Assembly: GCF_021404545.1 (NCBI RefSeq)
Contig: NZ_JAAWWD010000005.1
Span: 34,036 to 98,035, forward strand
Direction: 5' to 3'
Source of the DNA: Aestuariivita sp.
GTDB taxonomy: Bacteria; Pseudomonadota; Alphaproteobacteria; Rhodobacterales; Rhodobacteraceae
Length of the DNA stretch: 64,000 bases
Shown here: one piece after another, positions 18,353 to 27,730 of the stretch
Position numbering within the stretch: position 1 is the stretch's first letter
Layout: every line of letters starts with the position of its first letter
Notes under the pieces: generated by a model
Seen by the model: only the letters and a program-made list of their open reading frames with translations
The model's database searches: none
What the model was told of the DNA's origin: nothing
Made by a program: the position numbers and the translations under genes

Positions 18353-18967
18353 ATGGCGCTTGATCACATCGCGGTCGCCGGAGAGACGCTTGAGGCCGCG
18401 ACGGAGGCGGTCGAGACCGCGCTTGGTGTGCCCGTGCAGGCTGGTGGCGCGCATGATGTCTTTTTTACCCACAACACGCTTTTGGGACTGCAAGATGGCC
18501 TCTATCTGGAGGCCATTGCGATTAACCCAGGCGCGCCGGTTCCCGATTGTCCGCGCTGGTTCGATCTGGACCGGTTCGAGGGTCCGCCCCGGTTGACCAA
18601 CTGGATTTGCCGGACCGATGATCTGGACGGGCTCTTGACCATCCTGCCCACGGGCGCCGGACGCGCGGTCAGCCTTCAACGCGGCGATCTGCACTGGCAG
18701 ATGGCAGTGCCGCAGGATGGTCGTTTGCCCTTTGACAATCTGCACCCGGCCCTGATCCAGTGGGGCGGTGATCTGCATCCCGCCAGCATGTTGACGCAGC
18801 AGGGATGTCGGCTGCGACGCCTGATCATCGCACATCCCAGCGCGGAGGCCTTGCGCGCGCGCCTCGGCCCGCATTTGGAAGACAGTCGACTTGTCTTCGA
18901 GCCTGGCGAACACCCGCAGATGATGGCCGAATTCGAGACGCCGCACGGGCGGCGCGTGTTGCGGTGA
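18353..18967 (+). CDS. VOC/glyoxalase-3-like protein
   Basis: This protein of about 204 residues starts [20 protein letters not shown], the usual first strand and helix of vicinal-oxygen-chelate proteins. It has [13 protein letters not shown] (second metal-ligand position, Glu) and a long C-terminal half seen in the Glyoxalase_3/VOC_like family. It is too long and too different to be methylmalonyl-CoA epimerase, although that enzyme shares the fold and the neighbouring mutase might suggest it. ATG 18353 is preferred; a TTG four codons earlier is possible. The stop overlaps the GTG of the GNAT gene. Confidence 0.8.
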   Translation: MALDHIAVAGETLEAATEAVETALGVPVQAGGAHDVFFTHNTLLGLQDGLYLEAIAINPGAPVPDCPRWFDLDRFEGPPRLTNWICRTDDLDGLLTILPTGAGRAVSLQRGDLHWQMAVPQDGRLPFDNLHPALIQWGGDLHPASMLTQQGCRLRRLIIAHPSAEALRARLGPHLEDSRLVFEPGEHPQMMAEFETPHGRRVLR

Positions 18968-19443
18968 TCCTGCGTCGGGCCACCCCGGAGGATGCCTCGG
19001 GGATTTGTGCGATCTCCAACGCCCTGATCCGCGACACGCTGATCACCTTTACCACGACGCCCCGTTCCGAGGCCCGGACGCGCCAGACGATCCATGCCGC
19101 CGAAGGTGCCTTTTGGGTTGCAGAGATGGATGGCCAGATCCTCGGCTTTGCAAGCTATGGTGCCTTTCGCGACGGTCCGGGCTATGCTCACACCAAAGAG
19201 CATTCGATCCAGCTGGCTGACGGCGCGCGGGGGCGCGGGATCGGGCGCGCGCTGATGGAACGGCTGGAGGATCACGCCCGGACCAAGGGCGTGCATGTCC
19301 TGGTTGCCGGGATCAGCAGCGCAAACCCCGGCGGTCTGGCATTTCACGAGGCCATGGGCTTTGTCCAGACCGGCCGCATGCCCGACGTCGGGCGCAAGGC
19401 GGATCAGTGGCTCGACCTGATCCTGATGCAGAAAACCCTCTGA
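18964..19443 (+). CDS. GNAT acetyltransferase (phosphinothricin acetyltransferase-like)
   Basis: This 159-residue N-acetyltransferase begins [19 protein letters not shown]. It has the acetyl-CoA loop [19 protein letters not shown] (motif A, R-x-x-G-x-G/A; about residues 88-105) and the late [19 protein letters not shown] segment typical of Pat/MnaT-type enzymes. These acetylate small amines such as phosphinothricin or methionine sulfoximine. The GTG start overlaps the VOC stop (GTGA), and upstream in-frame sequence is unlike the family, so 18964 is chosen. The natural substrate is not indicated. Confidence 0.88.
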   Translation: MILRRATPEDASGICAISNALIRDTLITFTTTPRSEARTRQTIHAAEGAFWVAEMDGQILGFASYGAFRDGPGYAHTKEHSIQLADGARGRGIGRALMERLEDHARTKGVHVLVAGISSANPGGLAFHEAMGFVQTGRMPDVGRKADQWLDLILMQKTL

Positions 19444-19564
19444 CGGCGTGCTTCGGTCATCTTTGCACACTCTCTGGGATGACCCGCCTGCCGAGTGAGC
19501 CAAATCGTACCATATCTGCGATGGGACAATGACTTCGCCTGCGCCCGCCGATAGGGTGCGCGCG

Positions 19565-20245
19565 ATGTCGATCTGGACCCGCATAACCGACGCGCTTTCG
19601 GCGCTGACCCAGGGCGAAAGCCTGACAGCGGTCTTTGACAAGTTACGCACGCCGCCTCAGCGCAGCGTGGCTTTTGCCATTGCCGTGATCGCGCTGGGCG
19701 CCAAGATGGCCAAGGCAGACGGGCAGGTGACCCGCGACGAAGTGGCGGCGTTTCGCGACGTATTCAACATCGCCCGCGAGGATGAGGCGGGAGCGGCACG
19801 GGTCTTCAACCTCGCGCGGCAGGACGTGGCGGGTTACCGTGATTACGCCGCGCGCATCGGCAGCATGTTTCAGGGCGATCCCGCCACGCTCAACGACCTG
19901 ATGGAGGGGTTGTTTCACATCGCCATGGCCGATGGGTTCTATCACCCGGGCGAAGATATGTTCCTGGAAGATGTGGCGCAGATTTTCGGCCTGCCCGAAA
20001 CCAGCTTTCGCGCGATGAAGGCCCGTTTCGTCCCCAATGCCGAGCCGGACCCCTACACCGTGCTCGGGGTCAGCCCGGACATGGACCGAGAGGCGATCCG
20101 CGCCGCCTGGCGCCAATTGGTGCGCGACAATCACCCTGACCGGATGATGGCGCGGGGCGTGCCGGAAGAGGCCGTCCAACTGGCCCAGAAACGCCTGATC
20201 GACATCAACCGCGCCTGGGATGAGATCAGCGGCAGCGTGGGCTGA
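19565..20245 (+). CDS. TerB/DnaJ (DjlA-like) co-chaperone
   Basis: This protein of about 226 residues has an N-terminal TerB-like domain (AIAVIALGAKMAKADGQVTR, then the acidic repeat DLMEGLFHIAMADGFYHPGE). A C-terminal J domain follows (YTVLGVSPDMDREAIRAAWR, then HPD in DNHPDRMMARG). The HPD tripeptide that stimulates DnaK is intact. Unlike E. coli DjlA there is no N-terminal membrane helix, as in many alphaproteobacterial versions. ATG 19565 fits family starts; 12 residues upstream are also open. The next gene starts within its stop codon (TGATG). Confidence 0.88.
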   Translation: MSIWTRITDALSALTQGESLTAVFDKLRTPPQRSVAFAIAVIALGAKMAKADGQVTRDEVAAFRDVFNIAREDEAGAARVFNLARQDVAGYRDYAARIGSMFQGDPATLNDLMEGLFHIAMADGFYHPGEDMFLEDVAQIFGLPETSFRAMKARFVPNAEPDPYTVLGVSPDMDREAIRAAWRQLVRDNHPDRMMARGVPEEAVQLAQKRLIDINRAWDEISGSVG

Positions 20246-21267
20246 TGCGGCTGGCAAGCTACAACATAGAATGGTTCAGCAATCTCTTCGATGATGACAA
20301 CAATCTGAATGTCGATCACCAGCCGTCTGGCCGTTACGAGGTGAGCCGCGCGGATCAGACCGGCGCAATTGCCCATGTCCTCAAGGCGCTGGATGCCGAT
20401 GCGGTGATGGTGATCGAGGCACCGGACCAAAGCCGCAGGCGCGACACCGTGGCGGCCCTGGAGCACTTCGCCGACGTTCTGGAATTGCGCACGTCCAAAG
20501 CGGTCATGGGCTTTCGCAACGACACCCAGCAGGAGATCGCGCTGCTTTACGATCCGAAGCGGTTGACCGCAGAGCATGACCCTCTGGGCGACATTTACGA
20601 CGCGCAGGCCCCCCGTTTCGACGGCCAGTTCCGTATTGACCTGGATATTGACGCGACCCGGGATGTGGTGCGATTTTCGAAACCTCCGCTGGAGCTTTCG
20701 GTGACCACTGCCGAGGGGCGGCGCCTGCGCTTGATCGGCGCACATCTGAAATCCAAAGCACCGCATGGTGCGACCACCCGTGACGCGATCATGCGCCAGT
20801 CCATTGCGAACCGGCGCAAGCAGCTGGCCCAGGCCATCTGGCTGCGTGCGCGGATTGACGGACATCTGAGCGCTGGCGACACGCTGATCGTGATGGGCGA
20901 TCTCAACGACGGGCCGGGGCTGGATGAATACGAGCACCTCTTTGGCCGATCCTCGGTCGAGATTGTGATGGGCGATCCGGGGGGGGCAGGCTCGCTCTAT
21001 GATCCGCACGCGCACCGCGCGCTGCAACGCAAGCTGGGGGCCAATCCGACCACCGCCCGGTTCTTCATCGAGCAGGAGAACCGATTTCTTCAGGCACTTC
21101 TCGATTACATCATGGTTTCGCCCGACCTGATGTCAGCGCGACCCTGCTGGCGGATCTGGCATCCGTTTGACGATCCGGAATGCTGGACGACGCCCGCGCT
21201 GCGCGAGGCGCTGCTCATGGCCTCCGATCACTTCCCTGTGACGTTGGATATCGAGCTCCGAGGTTAA
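20245..21267 (+). CDS. endonuclease/exonuclease/phosphatase-family protein
   Basis: This 340-residue metal-dependent hydrolase is of the EEP fold (DNase I, exonuclease III, inositol phosphatase). Visible catalytic elements are LASYNIEWFSN (first strand with metal-binding Asn), VMVIEAPDQ (Glu), the central LIGAHLKSKA with its histidine, VMGDLNDGPGLDEYE (Asp-Asn pair) and the terminal SDHFPVTLDI (catalytic Asp-His). No signal peptide is visible. It is translationally coupled to the DjlA-like gene. The substrate, whether nucleic acid, phosphoester or lipid head group, cannot be decided. Confidence 0.9.
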   Translation: MRLASYNIEWFSNLFDDDNNLNVDHQPSGRYEVSRADQTGAIAHVLKALDADAVMVIEAPDQSRRRDTVAALEHFADVLELRTSKAVMGFRNDTQQEIALLYDPKRLTAEHDPLGDIYDAQAPRFDGQFRIDLDIDATRDVVRFSKPPLELSVTTAEGRRLRLIGAHLKSKAPHGATTRDAIMRQSIANRRKQLAQAIWLRARIDGHLSAGDTLIVMGDLNDGPGLDEYEHLFGRSSVEIVMGDPGGAGSLYDPHAHRALQRKLGANPTTARFFIEQENRFLQALLDYIMVSPDLMSARPCWRIWHPFDDPECWTTPALREALLMASDHFPVTLDIELRG

Positions 21268-21298
21268 AGTTCCCGGCATCTTGGGCTATATTGATCTC

Positions 21299-21667
21299 AT
21301 GAAACCGATTGCTGTTCTTGTTTGCCTGGCCCTGACCAGTCCCGCCCTTGCCGAAGAGACGGACCCGCCCGGCCTGATGGAGCGGGGCGCGCAGATGTTT
21401 CTGGAAGGGTTGATGCAGGAGGTGGAGCCGCGGCTTGACGACCTTCAGGGGTTGGCGGACTCCTTTGGCCCAGCGATGCGCGGGTTTTTTGAGGAGATGG
21501 GCCCCGCCCTTGCCGATCTGGTGGAGCAGGTGGAGGATTGGTCTGTCTATCACCCGCCCGAGATTCTGCCCAACGGCGATATCATCATCCGGCGCAAGCA
21601 GGCTGCGCCAGAACCTGAGGACACGCCCGGTGAGGATTCCGATCCAAGCGGACCGGTTGAGCTCTGA
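21299..21667 (+). CDS. small exported hypothetical protein
   Basis: This 122-residue protein has a signal peptide (MKPIAVLVCLALTSPALAEE, cleavage after ALA). A short helical acidic region follows (RGAQMFLEGLMQEVEPRLDD), then DWSVYHPPEILPNGDIIIRR and a disordered acidic tail. From memory, related Rhodobacteraceae proteins carry misleading AAA-ATPase labels; no nucleotide-binding motif is present. It is probably a periplasmic protein. ATG 21299 places the signal peptide at the N-terminus. It faces ppx across a 6-base gap. Confidence 0.75.
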   Translation: MKPIAVLVCLALTSPALAEETDPPGLMERGAQMFLEGLMQEVEPRLDDLQGLADSFGPAMRGFFEEMGPALADLVEQVEDWSVYHPPEILPNGDIIIRRKQAAPEPEDTPGEDSDPSGPVEL

Positions 21668-21673
21668 GCGGTT

Positions 21674-23209
21674 TCAGGTCGGCATCATCCGCACACGCAC
21701 CTCCGCCTCCAGCGAGGCGGCGAGTGACATCAGGCGGGCTTCTGCCACCTCTCCGTAAAGTGCGCTGGCGGCTTTGGGAAAGCGGAGCTCCAGCACCTTT
21801 TTCTGTGGGAACCACCGGAACTCTCCCATGGGGACATCCGGCTGCATCCAGAACATCGCGCCGAAGCGCATGGCCTTGCCCAGAATCTCGGCCTGCAACT
21901 GTTCTTTGTCGCAGACCAGATTATAGAGATCCTCGAACCGCGTCCCCTCGCGCTTGTTGCGATAGCGGTGCAGCAGGGCAAGCCCCAGAAACACCCGTTC
22001 GGCATGTTTCAGACCGCCCAGATTGGCGCGGGTGGCATTGTCAAAACACGTCTCCGCCCGGTAGTCGGGATGCGCACGCCAGCTCACGTCGTGCAACAGG
22101 CACGCAGCCCGGATCAGCCGCAGCCGCGCGGGTGGGGCAGACCGAAAGAGCGGCAGGACGAAATCGTAAAGCGTCTTGCCGAACCCGGGCAGGCGGGCGT
22201 CCTTGGCCTCGGCAAACCGGCAGGCTTCGATCAGCGGATCGCGGTCGCGCAGCCGTTGCGGCATCTGCTCATAGAGCATGCCCTCGCGGATGCCATAGCT
22301 TGAGATCGCGATATCCTTGGGCCGGAAGGTGCGCACCAACCGTTTGAGGACTTCGGCGGCGTAGGGCACCAGCGCCATGCGTGTCGATGAAATGCCACAG
22401 GCCGCGCGCAGCGTCTCGGGGTCGGAATCGGCGATATACTTGGCCGTAGCCGATACCGAACTGGCCGTCATGCGGTATTCGTGCAGCACATGCAGGGGGT
22501 AGCCGCGCCGTTCCATGTCGATCCGGGCAATCGCGCGCCAGGACCCGCCGACCAGAAACAGCCGGTCACGTTGCGGGCCCATGCGATGGGCAAGATCCTC
22601 CATCACCTGACGGATATGGGCCTTGCGCCCGGCCTTGCCACCCGCGACCGCCTGAAGCTTCAGCGGGCCGAGGTTGGATGTCACGCGGCGGCCCACCCGA
22701 CCCTCGCGGATCTCGGCCAATTCCATCGACGAGCCGCCGATATCGCAGACCAGACCGTAAGAACCCGGCCAGCCCAACAGCACGCCCTGGGCCGAAAGCC
22801 GGGCCTCTTCCTCTCCGTCGATGACCCATATGCGCAGGCCGGTCTCGCGCTGGACGTCCTCGCGAAAGGCCGGACCGTCTTCGGCATCGCGCACGGCGGC
22901 CGTGGCCACGGCCGTGAGCGGCGGCAAGTTCATTCCCTGTGCAAGAAGCTGAAACCGCTTGATCGCGGCCAGCGCCCTTTCGCGTCCACTTGGGTTCAGG
23001 CGCCCGGTCTCGGACAGGCCGGCACCCAGACCGCACATGATTTTTTCGTTGTAAAAGTAGGCCGGGCTGCGTGCTGCGCCGTCAAACACCACCAATCGAA
23101 CCGAATTCGAGCCAACATCAATCACTCCCACGCGCGACAGCGCGCGCGCGGACGGATCGTCGAACAAGGGCCTGCCAAACGGTTCCCACTGATCTGACAA
23201 GTCGTTCAT
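21674..23209 (-). CDS. ppx: exopolyphosphatase / Ppx-GppA phosphatase
   Basis: This 511-residue enzyme degrades polyphosphate from the end and may also hydrolyse pppGpp. The N-terminal ASKHA domain has VGVIDVGSNSVRLVVFDGAA, the second phosphate loop VCDIGGSSMELAEI and the intermediate Glu region. The C-terminal half carries an HD-type helical domain (LRLIRAACLLHDVSWRAH with LLHD). It is the last gene of a minus-strand group, following ppk1 after 54 bases; pairing of synthesis and degradation is common in alphaproteobacteria. Confidence 0.95.
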   Translation of the reverse strand: MNDLSDQWEPFGRPLFDDPSARALSRVGVIDVGSNSVRLVVFDGAARSPAYFYNEKIMCGLGAGLSETGRLNPSGRERALAAIKRFQLLAQGMNLPPLTAVATAAVRDAEDGPAFREDVQRETGLRIWVIDGEEEARLSAQGVLLGWPGSYGLVCDIGGSSMELAEIREGRVGRRVTSNLGPLKLQAVAGGKAGRKAHIRQVMEDLAHRMGPQRDRLFLVGGSWRAIARIDMERRGYPLHVLHEYRMTASSVSATAKYIADSDPETLRAACGISSTRMALVPYAAEVLKRLVRTFRPKDIAISSYGIREGMLYEQMPQRLRDRDPLIEACRFAEAKDARLPGFGKTLYDFVLPLFRSAPPARLRLIRAACLLHDVSWRAHPDYRAETCFDNATRANLGGLKHAERVFLGLALLHRYRNKREGTRFEDLYNLVCDKEQLQAEILGKAMRFGAMFWMQPDVPMGEFRWFPQKKVLELRFPKAASALYGEVAEARLMSLAASLEAEVRVRMMPT

Positions 23210-23263
23210 TCATCCCCCGGACCTGCACCGCCACCATGCGCATTGCAGGGTGCCCGGTCAATC

Positions 23264-25438
23264 TTACTCCTCGGTATGCGTCAGTTTGGGCACATCCGAT
23301 GCTCCCGCCGATCCCCGACCCGACAGCGACGGGTTCTCCATGAAGAACCGGTGGCAGTTAAACGCAAATGCCCCCTCGGGCACTTGTGCGCGGGTGAAAC
23401 TGCCGTCGGGGTTCATCACCCAGCTTTGCGCGACATCGGCCAGATTGGCAGCCATCACCTGATTGACGATCTGCGCCTTGACCGTTGCATTGGTGGTTTC
23501 AACCAGGGTTTCAACCCGCCGGTTGAGGTTGCGGCCCATCCAGTCTGCCGAAGAGATAAAGACCCGCGCCTTTTTCGACGGCAGGCCCGCGCCATTGCCG
23601 AAACACACGATGCGGGAATGTTCCAGAAACCGGCCCACGATGGATTTCACGCGGATGTTTTCCGACAGACCCTTGATGCCGGGACGCAACCCGCAGATGC
23701 CCCGGATGACCAGGCTGATCTTGACGCCCGCCTGTGAGGCGGCATAAAGCGCGTCGATGACCTCGCTTTCGATCAGCGAGTTCATCTTGGCCCAGATCTC
23801 TGCCGGACGCCCGGCCTGCGCATGCTCGATCTCGGCCGCGATCCTCTCCAGGAGGCGCGGTTTGAGCGAGGTCGGCGAAATCGCCAGGTTTTCCAGGCTG
23901 TCGGGCTGGGCATAGCCCGACAGATAGTTAAAGACCTTTGTGGCATCGCGCCCCAGGGCGGTATCGCAGGTGAAAAAGCTCAGATCGGTATAGATGCGCG
24001 CCGTGATCGGGTGATAATTGCCGGTGCCGTAATGGGTATAGGTGACCAGGTTGTCGCCCTCGCGCCGGACCACGGTTGAGATTTTCGCATGCGTCTTGAG
24101 GTCCAAAAACCCATAGACCACATGCGCGCCCGCCCGTTCCAGACGGCGCGACTGGCGGATATTGGCGGCTTCGTCAAAGCGCGCTTTCAACTCCACCAGA
24201 GCGGTGACGGATTTGCCATCCTCGGCGGCCTCACACAGCGCCTCGACCACCGGGGAATTCTTCGACGTTCGGTACAGCGTCTGTTTGATCGCCACCACGT
24301 CAGGGTCGCGCGCGGCCTGTTGCAAGAACCGGATAACCATGTCGAAGGTCTCGTAAGGATGATGCAGCAGCATGTCCTTTTGGCGGATTGCCGCGAACAT
24401 ATCGCCGTCATGATCCTGCACCCGTTCGGGCACGCGCGGGGTAAAGGGCGGCCAGAGAAGATCGGGGCGCTCGTCCAGCACCAGCTCGCTCAGGTCCGCG
24501 ACACCGATCATGCCGTCAATCTCAACCAGCTCATCCTCGGTCACGTGGAGCTGATCCATGATCAGGCTTTTGAGCTTGGGCGGTGCGCCCGCAGAATGGG
24601 TCATGCGCACCACCTCGCCCCGGCGGCGGCGCTTGAGGGCAACCTCGAACTCGCGCACCAGATCCTCGGCCTCCTCCTCGACCTCCAGATCGCTGTCGCG
24701 CAGCACACGAAAGGCAAAGTGGTTTTTGACTTTATAGCCGGGGAACAGATGGTCGATCTTCAACAGCAGCAGATCTTCGAGGGGCAGGAAACGTTGCGTT
24801 CCCGGCTCGGACGGCAGGCGCACGAACCGGTTCACCTGTGCCGGGATCGGGAGAAGAGCCTGCAAGGGCCGCTTGTCTCGGATCCGCTCCAGTTGCAGGG
24901 CCAGCGAAAAACCGGTGTTGGGCAGGAACGGAAAGGGGTGGGCGGGATCGATCGCAAGCGGCGACAGAACGGCAAACACGCGATTGAGAAACACATCATC
25001 AAGGTGCTGGCGATCCGTCTGTGTCAGCGCGTCGCTGTGCAGGATGGAAATCCCCTGCGCCTCCATTTCGGTCTTGAGAGTGGCCAGCACCGCCTGTTGC
25101 GACATCAAAAGACGCCGCGCGTCCTCGCTGATCAGCACCAGTTGCTCTGCCGGGGTCAGCCCGTCGGCGGCCGGCGTTATGTTGCCAGCATGGGCCAGTT
25201 CGCGCAGGCCCGCCACGCGCACGGTGTAGAACTCATCGAGATTGGTGGCCGAAATCGACAGGAACCGCAGCCGCTCCAGGAGCGGCACACGGGGATTTTC
25301 GGCCTCTTCCAGAACGCGCCAGTTGAAGCCGACCCAGCTCAGTTCACGATTGAAGAACCGGCCCGGGCCCGTTGGGTCCAGATCGGCCAGTTCCGCAGGT
25401 TCAGGGAACGGGGATTTCAGAAAATCTGCAAGTGTCAT
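23264..25438 (-). CDS. ppk1: polyphosphate kinase 1
   Basis: This 724-residue enzyme reversibly polymerises the ATP gamma-phosphate into polyphosphate at the membrane. N-terminal domains contain [20 protein letters not shown]. The two phospholipase-D-like C-terminal domains contain [20 protein letters not shown] and the catalytic region [20 protein letters not shown], where the first His is the expected phosphohistidine. Near the end are [20 protein letters not shown] and [11 protein letters not shown]. Length is typical. It is preceded by hdaA (45 bases) and followed by ppx, forming a polyphosphate unit. Confidence 0.97.
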   Translation of the reverse strand: MTLADFLKSPFPEPAELADLDPTGPGRFFNRELSWVGFNWRVLEEAENPRVPLLERLRFLSISATNLDEFYTVRVAGLRELAHAGNITPAADGLTPAEQLVLISEDARRLLMSQQAVLATLKTEMEAQGISILHSDALTQTDRQHLDDVFLNRVFAVLSPLAIDPAHPFPFLPNTGFSLALQLERIRDKRPLQALLPIPAQVNRFVRLPSEPGTQRFLPLEDLLLLKIDHLFPGYKVKNHFAFRVLRDSDLEVEEEAEDLVREFEVALKRRRRGEVVRMTHSAGAPPKLKSLIMDQLHVTEDELVEIDGMIGVADLSELVLDERPDLLWPPFTPRVPERVQDHDGDMFAAIRQKDMLLHHPYETFDMVIRFLQQAARDPDVVAIKQTLYRTSKNSPVVEALCEAAEDGKSVTALVELKARFDEAANIRQSRRLERAGAHVVYGFLDLKTHAKISTVVRREGDNLVTYTHYGTGNYHPITARIYTDLSFFTCDTALGRDATKVFNYLSGYAQPDSLENLAISPTSLKPRLLERIAAEIEHAQAGRPAEIWAKMNSLIESEVIDALYAASQAGVKISLVIRGICGLRPGIKGLSENIRVKSIVGRFLEHSRIVCFGNGAGLPSKKARVFISSADWMGRNLNRRVETLVETTNATVKAQIVNQVMAANLADVAQSWVMNPDGSFTRAQVPEGAFAFNCHRFFMENPSLSGRGSAGASDVPKLTHTEE

Positions 25439-25483
25439 AGGCGCTTGATCGCGGGGGGATGTGTCAGGAGCATGACGACGATG

Positions 25484-26164
25484 TTACGCGGTCTTGTCGG
25501 CAGGGCCAAGCACATCCGCAGCAAGTCGCCGCGTGAGAGGCCGCCCCTTGGACAGGCTGGCGTGATCGAGGCGATCAACAACGCTCTGGGCGGCGGCAAA
25601 GGACCGTTCCATCCGTTTGACCAGATATGGGATCAGGTCCGGTTTCGGGGCAATCTGGCGATCTGCGAACAGCTTTGCCAAAAGCGCGGACAGCAGCAGA
25701 TCGTCGGGGGGCTCAAGCGTGACAGACTGTGTCCCCTCCATCCGGCTTTGCAGATCCGGCAGGGTCAGCCCCCAATGGCGCGGTGTGCCTTGCCCGGTCA
25801 GCAACAGTGTATGCCCATTGGCCAATATCAGATTGTGAAGGTGAAACAGGGCCTCTTGCGGTCCGTGCTGCCCCGCGAGGGCAGGGATATCCTCGACGCA
25901 CACGGGCCCCTCGGCCAGCTCTGCGATGTCTGCCTCCGCAAGAGCCGTCGCCGGTACGATCCGGGCATTGGTCTGGGCGGCCCAGACATGGGCCAGATGG
26001 GTTTTGCCTGCGCCTTCAGGCCCGCTCAGGATCAGCTTGCCGCTTGACCAGCGCGCACTGTTTTCCACCATCGCGACGGCCAAGGCGTTCGACGGGGCAA
26101 CAAAGAAATCCTCCCGCCCCAGCGCCGCCTTGCCGGGCAGATCGAAACTCAGCTGTTCGGGCAT
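25484..26164 (-). CDS. hdaA: HdaA, DnaA-related regulatory inactivator
   Basis: This 226-residue AAA+ protein is related to DnaA domain III. The N-terminus has a sliding-clamp-binding motif, EQLSFDLP (residues 3-10), which is how Hda docks on the DnaN clamp to stimulate DnaA-ATP hydrolysis. Walker A is LSGPEGAGKTHLAH (about 46-59), and the Walker B region is VCVEDIPAL. The sensor and lid part ends in YLVKRMERSFAAAQSVVDRL. It lacks DnaA's DNA-binding domain. ATG 26164 shares a base with the stop of the AI-2E gene (TGATG), so the two are coupled. Confidence 0.9.
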   Translation of the reverse strand: MPEQLSFDLPGKAALGREDFFVAPSNALAVAMVENSARWSSGKLILSGPEGAGKTHLAHVWAAQTNARIVPATALAEADIAELAEGPVCVEDIPALAGQHGPQEALFHLHNLILANGHTLLLTGQGTPRHWGLTLPDLQSRMEGTQSVTLEPPDDLLLSALLAKLFADRQIAPKPDLIPYLVKRMERSFAAAQSVVDRLDHASLSKGRPLTRRLAADVLGPADKTA

Positions 26165-27231
26165 CAGCTCTTGTCCTGGTCCGAAAGCCCACGGTAAAGA
26201 CGGCTGTCTTTGTATTGATCCACGGCAAATCGGGTGAGTACACCCAGCGCTGCGGCCACCGGCACCGCGATCAACATCCCGACAAAGCCAAAGAGCGTGC
26301 CAAACACGCTGAGCGCCAGAAGCAGCCAGACAGGGTGCAGCCCGACCGAGCTGCCTACCAGCTTGGGGGTCAGCACATTGCCCTCGACCACCTGGCCCAG
26401 CATGAAGATGCCCGCCACCAGACCCAGCGAGATCCAGTCCCCCCAGAACTGAAAGAGACCCAGCCCCAGCGCCAGCGCCCCGCCCAAGAGGGCGCCCAGA
26501 TACGGAATAAACGTGATGAGCCCGGCAACAAATCCAACCACCATCCCGAATTGCAGCCCGACCAGCATCAGCGCGATGGCGTAATACGTGCCCAGGATCA
26601 GGCAAACCGTTCCCATCCCACGGATGAACGAGGCCAGGGTATCGTCGATCTCGGCCGCCAGTCTGCGGATCACCGGCGCATGATCGCGCGGCAGCATCTC
26701 GTCGATGCGCGCGATCATCCGATCCCAATCCAGCAGCAGGTAAACCGCCACCACCGGCGCCACCACAAGCAAGATCACGACATTCAGCACACCCATCGCC
26801 GAACTCAGCAGCGTATTGAGCAACTCACCGCCTCGGGACTGGATCGTCTCACCGATCGAGGTCAGCGTCTGGCGCAGGGTTGACCCTTCGTCCAGCGCGG
26901 AGGGAAAGCGCTCACTGACCACGGTGTGCAGATCGCGAAAGAGCTGCGGCGCCGTGTTCACAAGCTGGACCGACTGGCTGACCAATGTCGGGATCACCAA
27001 AAGCGCCATGATCACAAAAATCAGCACGCCAACAATGGTGATGACCGCCGTCGCGATCGCGCGCGACAGGCCCATTCGTTCCAGTCGGTCCGCCACCGGA
27101 TCGAGGAAATAGGCGATTGCTCCGCCGATCACAAAGGGCAGCAGGACATCCCCCAAAAGCCATAACAACAGCACGAAAAGCGCTGTCGCAAGTCCCCAGT
27201 ATTTCAGCTGATCCCGAACGGGCAGCGCCAT
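26164..27231 (-). CDS. AI-2E family transporter / PerM-like permease
   Basis: This 355-residue integral membrane protein has about eight transmembrane helices, starting LATALFVLLLWLLGDVLLPF. Family marks include AIAYFLDPVADRLERMGLSR near the N-terminus, LITFIPYLGALLGGALAL and EGNVLTPKLVGSSVGLHPVW in the C-terminal half. Members were named for autoinducer-2 export, but many carry other cargo such as Na+ or unknown solutes. ATG 27231 is preferred; the open frame extends 34 codons further without resemblance. It is the first gene of the unit leading to hdaA, ppk1 and ppx. Confidence 0.92.
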   Translation of the reverse strand: MALPVRDQLKYWGLATALFVLLLWLLGDVLLPFVIGGAIAYFLDPVADRLERMGLSRAIATAVITIVGVLIFVIMALLVIPTLVSQSVQLVNTAPQLFRDLHTVVSERFPSALDEGSTLRQTLTSIGETIQSRGGELLNTLLSSAMGVLNVVILLVVAPVVAVYLLLDWDRMIARIDEMLPRDHAPVIRRLAAEIDDTLASFIRGMGTVCLILGTYYAIALMLVGLQFGMVVGFVAGLITFIPYLGALLGGALALGLGLFQFWGDWISLGLVAGIFMLGQVVEGNVLTPKLVGSSVGLHPVWLLLALSVFGTLFGFVGMLIAVPVAAALGVLTRFAVDQYKDSRLYRGLSDQDKS

Positions 27232-27391
27232 GACATATGCTCCTCTTTCCCAAGAGATGACCCAGCCTGCGCGGCGGTGCAACCCGATCCTTGATTCCGT
27301 GCGCGGCATAGTGATGTTAGCGTTAAACTCCACCCAGAGCGTCTGAAAAAGGGCTGGGTTTACCGTCCATTACAGCGAATATCGCCGAAAC

Positions 27392-27435
27392 TGTAACGAA
27401 ATATTGACACATATATATGTCAAGCTAAGCTTACA
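27392..27435 (+). promoter_or_regulatory. puc promoter with two PpsR/CrtJ operators
   Basis: Two TGT-N12-ACA palindromes lie 8 bases apart: 27392-27409 and 27418-27435. This paired arrangement is the classic operator for PpsR/CrtJ, the aerobic repressor of photosynthesis genes. A TTGACA (27404-27409) inside the first site and TAAGCT 16 bases later could be the sigma-70 promoter, so bound repressor would cover it. The rest of the 330-base gap (27232-27561) shows no gene. Confidence 0.75.
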
Positions 27436-27561
27436 CTAGCGAGATCCGGCCCAACATCGCAGGCTGTCTGTGTTGGCTCGGTGGGGTGTGACGGCGGGAG
27501 CGAGACCGATCCAGATACCTGCACATCTGAAGTACAGCCTATGGACACGGAGGATACGAAC

Positions 27562-27720
27562 ATGTCCGATAACGATCCCGACAAAGTCTGGCCAACCGGT
27601 CTGACGCTGAGGGAAGCTGAGGAGGTTCACAGCTATCTCATTGACGGAACCCGGGTCTTCGGGGTGATTGCGCTTCTGGCGCATGTCCTCGTTGCGGCCA
27701 CCACACCGTGGCTGGGATAA
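27562..27720 (+). CDS. pucB: LH2 light-harvesting antenna beta polypeptide
   Basis: This 52-residue single-helix membrane protein binds bacteriochlorophyll a and carotenoid in the peripheral LH2 ring. TGLTLREAEEVHSYLIDGTR is the N-terminal amphipathic part with His23. VFGVIALLAHVLVAATTPWL holds the helix with His41, the ligand of the B850-type pigment; the 18-residue spacing between the histidines is conserved in LH2 beta chains. A strong ribosome-binding site (GGAGGA, 27549-27554) decides the ATG at 27562. It is the first gene of pucBAC. Confidence 0.95.
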   Translation: MSDNDPDKVWPTGLTLREAEEVHSYLIDGTRVFGVIALLAHVLVAATTPWLG

Positions 27721-27730
27721 GGAGAGCGTC

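Noticed and set aside
18353..18967. VOC protein as methylmalonyl-CoA epimerase
   Set aside because: Shares the fold and lies near the mutase, but is about 70 residues longer than the epimerase and lacks its sequence pattern.
24089..26047. 652-codon open frame on the plus strand
   Set aside because: Antisense to ppk1 and hdaA, both secure.
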